Shown piece by piece: positions 40,686 to 48,659 of a DNA stretch of 64,000 bases. The notes below the pieces were generated by a model that was not told the DNA's origin, did no database searches, and saw only the letters and a list, made by a program, of their open reading frames with translations. The stretch is taken from NCBI RefSeq assembly GCF_047345145.1, contig NZ_JBLFER010000001.1, positions 1,054,001 to 1,118,000 of the forward strand. The letters are read 5' to 3'. Within the stretch, counting starts at the first letter, position 1. Every line of letters begins with the position of its first letter. The position numbers and the translations under genes were made by a program. The stretch is from Maribacter_C sp047345145. GTDB lineage: Bacteria; Bacteroidota; Bacteroidia; Flavobacteriales; Flavobacteriaceae.

Positions 40686-41633
40686 TTACTTTAAATACTC
40701 CAAAACGTTATTCTCAATACGCTCTTGAATATTAGAGATATCAGCTTTTATAAAGGTTTCTCCAGTAATATTCTCATACAATTCAATATAACGTTCCGAA
40801 ACGGTCTCGATATATTCATCGGACATATGAGGCACAGTCTGACCTTCTAATCCCTGAAAATTATTTGAGATAAGCCATTGTCTAACAAACTCTTTCGAAA
40901 GTTGTTTTTGAGCTTCTCCCCTATCTTGGCGCTCTTGATAGCCATCCGTATAGAAATAACGGGAAGAGTCTGGCGTGTGAATTTCATCTATTAGAACAAT
41001 CTTACCTTCTTTAGTTTTTCCAAACTCGTATTTGGTGTCTACCAAAATCAATCCGCGTTCTGCGGCGATTTCTTTCCCACGTTGGAACAAGGCTTTGGTA
41101 TACTTTTCTAGAACTTCATAATCTTCAGCGGATACAATACCTCTTTTTAAAATATCTTCTTTAGAAATATCTTCATCGTGGTCTCCCTGCTCTGCTTTGG
41201 TTGCGGGAGTAATAATAGGTTCAGGAAATTTGTCATTCTCCTGCATTCCGTCTGGCATCGGCACACCACATAACATTCGTCTTCCCGCCTTATACTCACG
41301 TGCGGCATGTCCGGACATATAACCGCGGATTACCATTTCCACCATAAAGGGTTCACAAGCAGCTCCTACCGCCACATTTGGGTCCGGAGTAGCACTTAAC
41401 CAGTTTGGTACAATATCTTCTGTAGCCGCCATCATTTTGGTTGCTATCTGATTCAAAATCTGACCTTTGTACGGAATCCCTTTAGGCATAACCACATCAA
41501 AAGCTGAAAGCCTGTCTGTAGCTATCATCACGAGGACATCATCTTCTAAAGCATATACTTCTCTGACCTTTCCTTTGTAGACACTTTTTTGATTTGGGAA
41601 ATTAAAATTGGTATCGATAATCGTATTACTCAT
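40686..41633 (-). CDS. purC: Phosphoribosylaminoimidazole-succinocarboxamide (SAICAR) synthase
   Basis: 315 aa, joining CAIR and aspartate with ATP in purine synthesis. Motifs: YKGKVREVYALEDDVLVMIA (ATP), TDRLSAFDVVMPKGIPYKGQ, FMVEMVIRGYMSGHAAREY, LVDTKYEFGKTKEGKIVLID (Mg/ATP) and DEIHTPDSSRYFYTDGY. Length fits the eukaryote-like/Bacteroidota form, longer than the 237-aa E. coli enzyme. It lies 4 bp after phoH and is transcribed with it; purL is at 14916. Confidence 0.96.
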   Translation of the reverse strand: MSNTIIDTNFNFPNQKSVYKGKVREVYALEDDVLVMIATDRLSAFDVVMPKGIPYKGQILNQIATKMMAATEDIVPNWLSATPDPNVAVGAACEPFMVEMVIRGYMSGHAAREYKAGRRMLCGVPMPDGMQENDKFPEPIITPATKAEQGDHDEDISKEDILKRGIVSAEDYEVLEKYTKALFQRGKEIAAERGLILVDTKYEFGKTKEGKIVLIDEIHTPDSSRYFYTDGYQERQDRGEAQKQLSKEFVRQWLISNNFQGLEGQTVPHMSDEYIETVSERYIELYENITGETFIKADISNIQERIENNVLEYLK

Positions 41634-41637
41634 GTAC

Positions 41638-42591
41638 TTAATTTTGATGCTCTATGCTTTTATAGGCCGAAATAACTTTTTTGACTAGTTTATGACGGAT
41701 AACGTCTTTGTCATCCAAATGAATCACTGAAATACCTTCTACATTTTGCAATACGAGAATGGCTTCCTTTAAACCTGAGGTTACTCTTCGTGGTAAATCT
41801 ATTTGTCCCGGGTCACCAGTGATTAAGAACTTGGCATTCTTTCCCATCCGTGTTAAGAACATTTTCATTTGAGCATGAGTGGTATTCTGTGCTTCATCCA
41901 AAATAACAAAAGCATTGTCTAAAGTACGCCCTCTCATAAATGCCATAGGTGCAATTTGAATGGTTCCGTTTTCGATATAATGGGTTAGCTTTTCCGGAGA
42001 AATCATATCCCGTAAGGCATCGTATAAAGGCTGCATATACGGGTCTAGCTTTTCCTTTAAATCCCCAGGTAGAAATCCTAAATTTTCACCCGCCTCTACT
42101 GCAGGTCTAGTTAAGATAATTCGTTTTACCTGTTTCTCTTTCAGTGCTTTAACTGCCAAAGCAACTCCCGTATACGTTTTGCCAGTTCCCGCAGGACCAA
42201 TGGCAAAAACCATATCGTTTTTCTTAGAGGCATCGACCAATTTCCGCTGGTTGGCCGTTTGTGCTTTTATTAACCTACCAGCAACACCATGCACCAAAGT
42301 TTCTCCCGCTTTTTCAGAGGATTTATTATCGTCAGAATCATTTGCAGTAAGCACTCGTTCTATAGCATTTTCATCAAGTTTATTGTACTTAATGTAGTAA
42401 TTCGCTAGCATCTCAAAACGCTTGTCAAACTCCTCAAGCAACTCTTCATCGCCATAGGCTTTTATTTTACTACCGCGGGCGACAATCTTAAGTTTTGGGA
42501 AATATTTCTTTATTAAATTGATATTCTCGTTCCCTTGTCCAAAAAATTCTCTGGGACTGATATCGGTAAGTTCTAGTATAAGTTCGTTCAA
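41638..42591 (-). CDS. phoH: PhoH-family ATPase
   Basis: 317 aa from a TTG at 42591, giving the family start MNELILELTDISPREFFGQG; no in-frame ATG with context precedes it. Walker A lies in FAIGPAGTGKTYTGVALAVK, Walker B in NAFVILDEAQNTTHAQMKMF, and further helicase-like motifs are LTRPAVEAGENLGFLPGDL and FLITGDPGQIDLPRR. PhoH proteins are RNA-linked ATPases; a YbeY endoribonuclease partner is usual elsewhere but is not next to it here. purC follows at 4 bp. Confidence 0.93.
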   Translation of the reverse strand: MNELILELTDISPREFFGQGNENINLIKKYFPKLKIVARGSKIKAYGDEELLEEFDKRFEMLANYYIKYNKLDENAIERVLTANDSDDNKSSEKAGETLVHGVAGRLIKAQTANQRKLVDASKKNDMVFAIGPAGTGKTYTGVALAVKALKEKQVKRIILTRPAVEAGENLGFLPGDLKEKLDPYMQPLYDALRDMISPEKLTHYIENGTIQIAPMAFMRGRTLDNAFVILDEAQNTTHAQMKMFLTRMGKNAKFLITGDPGQIDLPRRVTSGLKEAILVLQNVEGISVIHLDDKDVIRHKLVKKVISAYKSIEHQN

Positions 42592-42750
42592 AAAGTGAGG
42601 TGTTTGCGTTATGCCTTGAAATATAATTTCGCTAGGCTGTTTTTTTGATTAATTTTACAATACGAACTAATTCGTACTGCCCGTATTCGCTAAAAAATTG
42701 CTCTTTTACGCCCATTTTTCCTCTTTTTATCCTTCCGTAGCCCAGCTATG

Positions 42751-42779
42751 CAAATCTAAAAAGACTTCAAATGGTCAAA
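42751..42779 (-). promoter_or_regulatory. Promoter of the phoH-purC operon
   Basis: On the minus strand TTTG (42779-42776) and TAGATTTG (42758-42751) are separated by 17 bp, fitting the Bacteroidota -33/-7 pattern. It implies a leader of about 155 nt before the TTG at 42591. The rest of 42592-42879 shows nothing else clear. Confidence 0.55.
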
Positions 42780-42879
42780 AAATATCTAATTTTCGCTTGA
42801 ATACAAACACCACAAATTAGTTCGATAAAAGTAATCAAATTATACCTTTTATTAACCAAAAACATATCAACATTGCTGC

Positions 42880-43710
42880 ATGGCAATCATCACCCTCACT
42901 ACTGATTTCGGACTTAAAGACCACTTTGTAGGCGCCCTAAAAGGCAGTATCTACAAAGAACTGCCCGACGCCAAAATTGTTGATATTTCGCATGGTATTA
43001 GTCCGTTCAACATTCAAGAATGCGCTTATATTTTAGAGAACTCGTATAAAAGCTTTCCTGATGGTACTATTCATATTATCGGAGTAGATTCAGAACCCAC
43101 TCAGGAAAACCAGCATATCGCGGTATTTCTTGATGGCCATTATTTTATCACATCCAATAATGGCGTAATTGGTTTGCTGACTTCGGAAATCAATCCAGAG
43201 AAAGTTGTGGAGATTAATATTCCCAATCCACTTCATGGTTCTTTCCCGGTAATGGATGTTTTTATTCAAGTCGCCTGTCATATTGCCCGTGGTGGGACCT
43301 TAGAGGTTGTGGGTAAAGCCTTTGACCAACTAAAAGACCTTACTGGATTTCAGCCCATTGTAACCGATAGCGGAAACAAAATCATTGGGAGTGTGATTTA
43401 TATCGATAATTACGGCAATGTGGTTACCAATATTCGAAAGAAGTTCTTTGACGCTTACCGCAAAGGCAGGGACTTCGAGCTGAATGCACGAACTACCAAA
43501 ATCAAACAGATTCATAACAAATACAGCGATATTATCAATTTTAGCCTTGAAAAAGAAAAACGCAAAGGAGCTGGTGATTTGTTGGCACTTTTTAACTCTT
43601 CGGAATATATCGAGCTTGCTATCTATAAAAGTGATTTGAATACTGTGGGAGGAGCCTCTTCCCTACTCGGACTCGACTACAGAGATACCATAACCATCAA
43701 CTTCCTATAA
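42880..43710 (+). CDS. S-adenosylmethionine hydroxide adenosyltransferase (DUF62)
   Basis: 276 aa. Family start ITLTTDFGLKDHFVGALKGS with Asp of the SAM site, DISHGISPFNIQECAYIL (catalytic DxxH region), VVDPGVG-like HIIGVDSEPTQEN, NNGVIGLL and YIDNYGNVVTNI (C-terminal domain). It belongs to the chlorinase/fluorinase superfamily, whose common members hydrolyse SAM to adenosine and methionine; the halogenase-specific loop cannot be confirmed. The monooxygenase gene starts at the base after its stop. Confidence 0.88.
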   Translation: MAIITLTTDFGLKDHFVGALKGSIYKELPDAKIVDISHGISPFNIQECAYILENSYKSFPDGTIHIIGVDSEPTQENQHIAVFLDGHYFITSNNGVIGLLTSEINPEKVVEINIPNPLHGSFPVMDVFIQVACHIARGGTLEVVGKAFDQLKDLTGFQPIVTDSGNKIIGSVIYIDNYGNVVTNIRKKFFDAYRKGRDFELNARTTKIKQIHNKYSDIINFSLEKEKRKGAGDLLALFNSSEYIELAIYKSDLNTVGGASSLLGLDYRDTITINFL

Positions 43711-44007
43711 ATGTTTGTTCGCATTGTAAAAATGAAGTTTGAAAAGGAAAATATTCCTTTGTTTAAAGCTGTTTTTGAGGAGAGCAAGGAAACCATTCGA
43801 AGTTCTGAGGGATGCACTTTTCTCGAGCTATATCAGGACAAAAAAGACGAAACCATATTTTTCACCTATAGCTATTGGGAAGAAGAAGCGAATCTGGATG
43901 CGTATAGAAATTCAGACTTCTTCAAATCCGTTTGGGCTCGTACCAAAGTTCTATTTTCTGCTAAGCCAGAAGCTTGGAGTGTAAACAAGATTGAAAGTTT
44001 GCCTTGA
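43711..44007 (+). CDS. ABM-family monooxygenase-like small protein
   Basis: 98 aa, start codon directly after the stop of the SAM hydrolase gene, so translationally coupled. The dimeric alpha/beta barrel of antibiotic-biosynthesis monooxygenases is indicated by FVRIVKMKFEKENIPLFKAV, IRSSEGCTFLELYQDKKDET, IFFTYSYWEEEANLDAYRNS and FFKSVWARTKVLFSAKPEAW. These cofactor-free proteins act on quinols or haem or serve as small binding proteins. Substrate unknown. Confidence 0.85.
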   Translation: MFVRIVKMKFEKENIPLFKAVFEESKETIRSSEGCTFLELYQDKKDETIFFTYSYWEEEANLDAYRNSDFFKSVWARTKVLFSAKPEAWSVNKIESLP

Positions 44008-44308
44008 GGACTTTCTACGAAGGGAATAATCCACAGTTATAAACATTTCAGTTTTGAAATAAAACCTCGTTTCTATTGCGATTCATTGTCTTGACAAATA
44101 TTCTCATTGGAAATCCTAGTATTTCAAAGCATTACCTTCTATTTACATATTAAGATTCCGTATTTTTAAGTTTTCGAAATGAGCCCAGAAGTGTTAATAA
44201 GTTTGTTTCGATAAAAACCCGAATTCAAATATCTTTGTTTGCCTAGGAGACGTAGTAAATTGCATCTCTTTTGTATCAAAAAAACGAACTCAACTAAAGA
44301 AAGCGCAC
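44008..44308. other. 301-bp non-coding region upstream of dnaN
   Basis: AT-rich, no open frame of interest. It carries a TATCTTTG -7 element at 44230-44237 with TTTG at 44202-44205 (24 bp spacing) that should drive dnaN, leaving a leader of about 65 nt. No DnaA-box cluster was recognised, so no origin is claimed. Confidence 0.5.
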
Positions 44309-45427
44309 ATGAAATTTATAGTATCCAGCACTTATTTACTGAAACAACTACAAGTTTTGGGCGGTGTTATCAATAATAGTAACACATTGCCTATTTTGGA
44401 TAATTTCTTGTTCGATTTAAAGCAAAACAAATTGACTGTTTCCGCGTCGGATTTAGAAACTACGATGAGTTCTGTTCTGAACGTAGATTCTGATAATGAA
44501 GGAGTTATCGCAGTTCCTGCACGTTTGTTATTGGAAACATTAAAGACTTTTCCTGAGCAACCTTTGACTTTTGTTGTTGAGGATAATAATACGGTTGAAA
44601 TAAGTTCTAACCATGGTAAATATGCTTTGGCCTATGCGGATGGAGCAGAATTCCCAAAAGCTGTGGAATTGGCAAACCCGAGTTCAACAACCATTTTAGG
44701 GGATATTCTTGCTACGGCTATAAACAAGACGATTTTTGCCGCTGGCAACGATGATTTACGCCCTGTAATGAGCGGTGTGTTCTTCCAGTTTTCTCCAGAA
44801 AACTTGACTTTCGTTGCAACTGATGCCCATAAATTGGTAAAGTACCAACGCGAAGATGTTTCTGCATCTCAGGTTGCTGAGTTTATTATGCCCAAGAAAC
44901 CTTTAAATCTTTTGAAAGGTATTTTAGCGGGAAGCGAATCAGATGTAGTAATCGAATACAATGATAGTAATGCCAAATTCAGTTTTGATGATACGGAATT
45001 GATTTGTCGTTTGATTGATGGGAAATATCCGAACTATGAAGCGGTAATTCCGAAGGAAAATCCAAATATGCTTACGATTTCAAGAAACCAGTTTTTGAGT
45101 TCTGTACGCAGGGTTTCTATTTTCTCTAATAAAACCACGCATCAAATCCGTTTGAAGATTGCCGGGGCGGAATTAAATATATCTGCAGAAGATATCGATT
45201 ACAGCAACAAAGCGGAAGAACGTCTGACTTGCGCCTATCAAGGTGACGATATGCAAATCGGATTCAACTCACGCTTCTTAACTGAAATGTTGAACAACCT
45301 CACTTCCGATGAAGTTTCGTTAGAAATGAGTTTGCCAAATAGAGCGGGAATCTTAACGCCCTCAGATGGTTTAGACGAAGGCGAACATGTAACTATGCTA
45401 GTGATGCCAGTGATGCTGAATAGCTAG
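44309..45427 (+). CDS. dnaN: DNA polymerase III beta subunit (sliding clamp)
   Basis: 372 aa, usual length. MKFIVSSTYLLKQLQVLGGV then NNSNTLPILDNFLFDLKQNK, LTVSASDLETTMSSVL and the repeated three-domain layout (VSIFSNKTTHQIRLKIAGAE) end in HVTMLVMPVMLNS, matching the C-terminal MPMRL-type clamp tail. It encircles DNA and holds polymerase III and repair enzymes. Not adjacent to dnaA or recF here, as is common in Bacteroidota. Followed by a strong bidirectional terminator. Confidence 0.97.
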   Translation: MKFIVSSTYLLKQLQVLGGVINNSNTLPILDNFLFDLKQNKLTVSASDLETTMSSVLNVDSDNEGVIAVPARLLLETLKTFPEQPLTFVVEDNNTVEISSNHGKYALAYADGAEFPKAVELANPSSTTILGDILATAINKTIFAAGNDDLRPVMSGVFFQFSPENLTFVATDAHKLVKYQREDVSASQVAEFIMPKKPLNLLKGILAGSESDVVIEYNDSNAKFSFDDTELICRLIDGKYPNYEAVIPKENPNMLTISRNQFLSSVRRVSIFSNKTTHQIRLKIAGAELNISAEDIDYSNKAEERLTCAYQGDDMQIGFNSRFLTEMLNNLTSDEVSLEMSLPNRAGILTPSDGLDEGEHVTMLVMPVMLNS

Positions 45428-45445
45428 AAACACTTTAAAATATAG

Positions 45446-45479
45446 AAAAACCCTGAAGCAAATGCTTCAGGGTTTTTTA
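45446..45479. terminator. Strong bidirectional rho-independent terminator
   Basis: AAAAACCCTGAAGC and GCTTCAGGGTTTTTT pair exactly around AAAT. A/T runs on both sides allow use by dnaN (+) and the convergent DUF4870 gene (-). Confidence 0.92.
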
Positions 45480-45498
45480 TTTGAAATACTATTGTACT

Positions 45499-45861
45499 CT
45501 AGATAAACTTGATTGTTGAGAAGTAACTAGGAGCTTCTCCGTTTGCAGCTCTTACGGCATTTACTATCGGAAGTATAAATCCGATTATACCAACGTAAAT
45601 AAAGCCTAGAATTCCGAGTCCGAATAATAATATAGCCGGAAAGCTTAATACGAACAATAAAATCATGGTCAACTGAAAGTTGATGATTGACCTACCGTGT
45701 TCGTCCATTCCATGAACGGAATCCTTTGAGCTTAACCATATTACTAGTGGTACTATTAGTCCACCAAAACCGGTAAGGTATGTTAGTAATTGAGATGCGT
45801 GTGTCAAGGCTAACAATTGATTGTCAGTCCTTTGAATTGATTTTTGATTGATGATTTCCAT
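45499..45861 (-). CDS. DUF4870 membrane protein
   Basis: 120 aa. N-terminal QLLALTHASQLLTYLTGFGG and the conserved WLSSKDSVHGMDEHGRSIIN then FQLTMILLFVLSFPAILLFG identify DUF4870 (Tic20-like). Three membrane helices. Typical of small inner-membrane proteins of unknown function, often annotated as chloroplast-import-component-like. Convergent with dnaN across a shared terminator. Confidence 0.88.
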   Translation of the reverse strand: MEIINQKSIQRTDNQLLALTHASQLLTYLTGFGGLIVPLVIWLSSKDSVHGMDEHGRSIINFQLTMILLFVLSFPAILLFGLGILGFIYVGIIGFILPIVNAVRAANGEAPSYFSTIKFI

Positions 45862-45928
45862 AATATCTATTTTAGGGGTTCTTACCTATAAGACAGATTT
45901 TAGGGGAATTTGTTACAGTTTTCTTTAA

Positions 45929-46375
45929 TTATTGTTTTTGTTGAAGTTTGGTAAGCTTCTCTTTGTCTTTGGCAATCGATAGTTCTAGCTTCTTAACCTT
46001 TTGATTAATTTTCGATTCATCTGCGGGAGACATCTTTCCTTTGGTTCTTCCTTTAGCTAATTTACTTTGCAATTTTCGGATTTTCATCTCGCTTTTCTCA
46101 ATTCCTTTTTTCTTAGCGCTTATTGCAGCAAGCAGTTTTTCTTGCTTTTTTACAGCCTTTTCGGCTTTTTTTTGAGCCTTTTCAGCTTTCTTTTGGGCTT
46201 TTTCTGCTTTATCGATTTCCTTTTGCTTTTGCTTAGCTTCCTTCAACTCTTGTTTTTGCTTTTCAATTTCTTGCTGTGCAACTAACACGGAGTCAGAAGC
46301 TTGTTCAGTTTCTTGAGCGTTTCCAAAATGAACAAAAGCGAATAATGTCGTTAGTATTAAGAGGGATTTTATCAT
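45929..46375 (-). CDS. Exported Lys/Glu-rich coiled-coil protein
   Basis: 148 aa from the ATG at 46375, which opens a signal peptide (MIKSLLILTTLFAFVHFGNA); a longer frame from 46420 adds an unlikely leader. The mature protein is almost wholly coiled coil with 7-residue repeats of KAEKAQKKAEKAQKKAEKAV and IRKLQSKLAKGRTKGKMSPA. No catalytic motif. Probably a structural or envelope-linked protein. Codon and residue bias come from the repeats themselves. It is divergent from mnmE, with start codons 68 bp apart. Confidence 0.7.
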   Translation of the reverse strand: MIKSLLILTTLFAFVHFGNAQETEQASDSVLVAQQEIEKQKQELKEAKQKQKEIDKAEKAQKKAEKAQKKAEKAVKKQEKLLAAISAKKKGIEKSEMKIRKLQSKLAKGRTKGKMSPADESKINQKVKKLELSIAKDKEKLTKLQQKQ

Positions 46376-46432
46376 GATATCAACCTTAGTTAGTGAACCC
46401 CTAAGATATAAAATAATCAAACCTATTTTAGC

Positions 46433-46440
46433 TATTTTTG
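46433..46440 (+). promoter_or_regulatory. -7 element TATTTTTG abutting the mnmE start
   Basis: TATTTTTG fits TAnnTTTG and ends 3 bp before the ATG at 46444. If used, transcription would begin at or just after the start codon region, so either the mRNA is leaderless or a different promoter is used. Confidence 0.35.
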
Positions 46441-46443
46441 CCT

Positions 46444-47856
46444 ATGCTTTTAAAAGACACTATTATCGCCTTGGCCACTCCCTCAGGAGCTGGGGCAATC
46501 GCAATTATTCGTGTTTCAGGTGTAGATGCCATATCTACAGTTGGGGATTTCTTTAAATCCATCCATGGAAAAAATCTAACCAAGCAAAAAAGCCATACCA
46601 TATTATTGGGTCATATCGTGGAAGGGAATAAAACCTATGACCAAGTTTTAGTTTCAATTTTCAAGAATCCACATTCCTATACGGGAGAAGATGTTGTCGA
46701 GATATCCTGTCATGGTTCACAATACATACAACAACAAATCATTCAACTATTCCTTCGGAATGGTTGCCGAATGGCAGATGCAGGTGAATTTACCCTTCGT
46801 GCTTTCTTAAACGGAAAACTAGATCTAAGTCAAGCAGAAGCAGTGGCGGATTTAATTGCATCCGATAATGAAGCAAGTCACCAAATCGCTATTCAGCAAA
46901 TGCGAGGTGGTTTTAGCAATGAGATTAAGGCTTTGCGAGATGAACTTTTGAACTTTGCATCACTTATTGAGTTAGAGCTTGATTTCGCAGAAGAAGATGT
47001 TGAATTTGCAAACCGTGACCAATTCAAAGATTTGTTGCATCGGATTCAAAGCGTACTCCGAAGATTGATTGATTCTTTTGCTGTCGGAAATGTTATTAAA
47101 AACGGAATTCCCGTAGCCATTGTCGGAGAACCCAATGTTGGGAAATCCACCTTACTCAATGCTCTTCTGAATGAAGAAAGAGCCATAGTTTCGGAAATTG
47201 CTGGTACCACGCGGGATACTATTGAAGATGAAATTTCGATTGGTGGTTTAGGTTTTCGTTTTATAGATACTGCGGGAATTCGAGAAACCGAGGATGTTGT
47301 GGAAGGCATAGGTATTCGAAAGACCTTTGAAAAAATCGAACAAGCCCAGGTTATATTGTATTTGATTAATGCAGAAGAAGTTCAGGCCAAAGGAAATCCA
47401 CTGGAAAATTTAAGTATTGAATTACGAAAACTTAAAAACAAGTATCCACAAAAACCCATTATTGCTCTAGTCAATAAGAATGATCTCATCAACGCTAAGA
47501 CAAAAAGCAATCTAAATGTCATCCTGAGCGAAGTCGAAGGACTTACAGTACAGTTTTTATCAGCAAAAACAGGTGAGGGTATCGAAGAATTAAAAAATCA
47601 ACTACTCAATTTCGTTAATACCGGATCACTAAGAAATAACGAAACTATTGTCACTAATACCAGACACTATGATTCTCTAATCAAGGCCTTAGAAGCCGTT
47701 GAAAAAGTAAAATTTGGAATGGATGATGGTGTTTCGGGTGATTTACTTTCCTTGGATATTCGAGAAGCTTTGGATCATTTTGGGGAAATCACTGGTGAGA
47801 TTACCAATGATGATTTACTTGGTAATATTTTTGCTAATTTCTGTATCGGAAAGTAA
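46444..47856 (+). CDS. mnmE: tRNA uridine-5-carboxymethylaminomethyl modification GTPase
   Basis: 470 aa from the ATG at 46444 (a TTG lies 6 bp upstream). N-terminal folate-binding domain (IIALATPSGAGAIAIIRVSG, SYTGEDVVEISCHGSQYIQQ), helical domain, and G domain with GEPNVGKSTLLNALLNEERA, switch GTTRDTIEDE, DTAGIRETED and NKND. The C-terminus CIGK is the conserved catalytic cysteine motif. With MnmG it modifies U34 of tRNAs. A 25-bp repeat is read in frame within the G domain after NKND (residues about 358-366). Confidence 0.97.
   Translation: MLLKDTIIALATPSGAGAIAIIRVSGVDAISTVGDFFKSIHGKNLTKQKSHTILLGHIVEGNKTYDQVLVSIFKNPHSYTGEDVVEISCHGSQYIQQQIIQLFLRNGCRMADAGEFTLRAFLNGKLDLSQAEAVADLIASDNEASHQIAIQQMRGGFSNEIKALRDELLNFASLIELELDFAEEDVEFANRDQFKDLLHRIQSVLRRLIDSFAVGNVIKNGIPVAIVGEPNVGKSTLLNALLNEERAIVSEIAGTTRDTIEDEISIGGLGFRFIDTAGIRETEDVVEGIGIRKTFEKIEQAQVILYLINAEEVQAKGNPLENLSIELRKLKNKYPQKPIIALVNKNDLINAKTKSNLNVILSEVEGLTVQFLSAKTGEGIEELKNQLLNFVNTGSLRNNETIVTNTRHYDSLIKALEAVEKVKFGMDDGVSGDLLSLDIREALDHFGEITGEITNDDLLGNIFANFCIGK
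47517..47541 (+). repeat. 25-bp dispersed repeat inside mnmE
   Basis: TGTCATCCTGAGCG followed by AAGTCGAAGGA, read in frame as VILSEVEG. It matches the purL segment at 17807-17831 in CCTGAGC and GTCGAAGG. It lies in a loop region of the G domain. Confidence 0.7.
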
Positions 47857-48351
47857 TCAAACAAATGGCTCCTTAAACCTTTCAAAATGACAGGTATACC
47901 CATTCGGAATCCGCACCAGATAGTCTTGATGTTCTGGCTCTGCCGCCCAGAAAGTAGTGTACGGTTCTAAGGTGGTTACTACCCTACCCTCCCATTTATT
48001 GGAGTCTTCCACTATTTTTATAACTTCCTCGGCAATTACTTTCTCTTCTTCGTCTTGAAAAAATATAGCAGAACGATAACTAGACCCTCGATCATTTCCT
48101 TGTTGGTCAATTGTTGTGGGATTGTGAATTCTAAAGAAATAGTCTAATATTTCTTTGAAAGAAGTTACCTCAGGATTATAAATCAATTCAATACCTTCTG
48201 CGTGACCTGGGTGATTTCTATAGGTGGGATTATCATTTTCTCCACCGATATAACCAACTTCAGTGTCTAATATTCCCGGACGCGTTCGAAACAAATCCTC
48301 CATTCCCCAAAAACAACCTCCTGCGATATATGCTTTTTTATTTGTGCTCAT
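47857..48351 (-). CDS. msrA: Peptide-methionine (S)-S-oxide reductase
   Basis: 164 aa. Catalytic Cys in KKAYIAGGCFWGMEDLFR, plus GYIGGENDNPTYRNHPGHAE, YFFRIHNPTTIDQQGNDRGS and YRSAIFFQDEEEK. This is the short cytosolic form, without signal peptide. It reduces Met-S-oxide in damaged protein. It overlaps the upstream small gene by 14 bp and belongs to the msrB-selO-x-msrA operon. The mnmE stop is directly adjacent (convergent). Confidence 0.96.
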   Translation of the reverse strand: MSTNKKAYIAGGCFWGMEDLFRTRPGILDTEVGYIGGENDNPTYRNHPGHAEGIELIYNPEVTSFKEILDYFFRIHNPTTIDQQGNDRGSSYRSAIFFQDEEEKVIAEEVIKIVEDSNKWEGRVVTTLEPYTTFWAAEPEHQDYLVRIPNGYTCHFERFKEPFV

Positions 48352-48613
48352 CTGTATCTTCTATCTTTTTAATTTCAACATTTTTTAAAAACGCTATTAC
48401 CTTTTCCTCCGGCATTTCACAAGGTTTTAAAAGTCCTTCAGATGCTGTACAGTAATAATTCAAACTGATAAAATCTGTGCCGCCTAATTCTTCCGCATAC
48501 ACCTTGAAAGATTTTCCATCATTAAAAGTGGTCTTTGAAATGCCATATCTTTTGTCAAGGTACTTTCCTTCTGAATACCCCTCTGGCAAGCTTTGAATCT
48601 TTTCTAAAACCAT
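48338..48613 (-). CDS. Small conserved-looking protein in the msr operon
   Basis: 91 aa, family not recognised. Sequence MVLEKIQSLPEGYSEGKYLD followed by KRYGISKTTFNDGKSFKVYA, EELGGTDFISLNYYCTASEG and LKPCEMPEEKVIAFLKNVEI. A compact alpha/beta protein, two cysteines. It ends inside the msrA start (14-bp overlap) and begins 46 bp after selO, so it is translated with them. A role in peptide or protein repair is suggested by context alone. Confidence 0.7.
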   Translation of the reverse strand: MVLEKIQSLPEGYSEGKYLDKRYGISKTTFNDGKSFKVYAEELGGTDFISLNYYCTASEGLLKPCEMPEEKVIAFLKNVEIKKIEDTDEHK

Positions 48614-48659
48614 TTTAATTTATACAATAGTCTAATTTTATAGCAATTAATTACAAAAT

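Noticed and set aside
42880..43710. SAM-dependent halogenase
   Set aside because: The general SAM-hydrolase motifs are present, but the halide-binding loop cannot be confirmed and no halometabolite genes are adjacent.
44008..44308. Replication origin next to dnaN
   Set aside because: No DnaA-box cluster or dnaA gene; dnaN is often separate from the origin in Bacteroidota.
45929..46375. AT-rich coiled-coil gene as a tandem-repeat DNA element
   Set aside because: The repeats reflect Lys/Ala/Glu coding in a clean frame with signal peptide, not non-coding satellite DNA.
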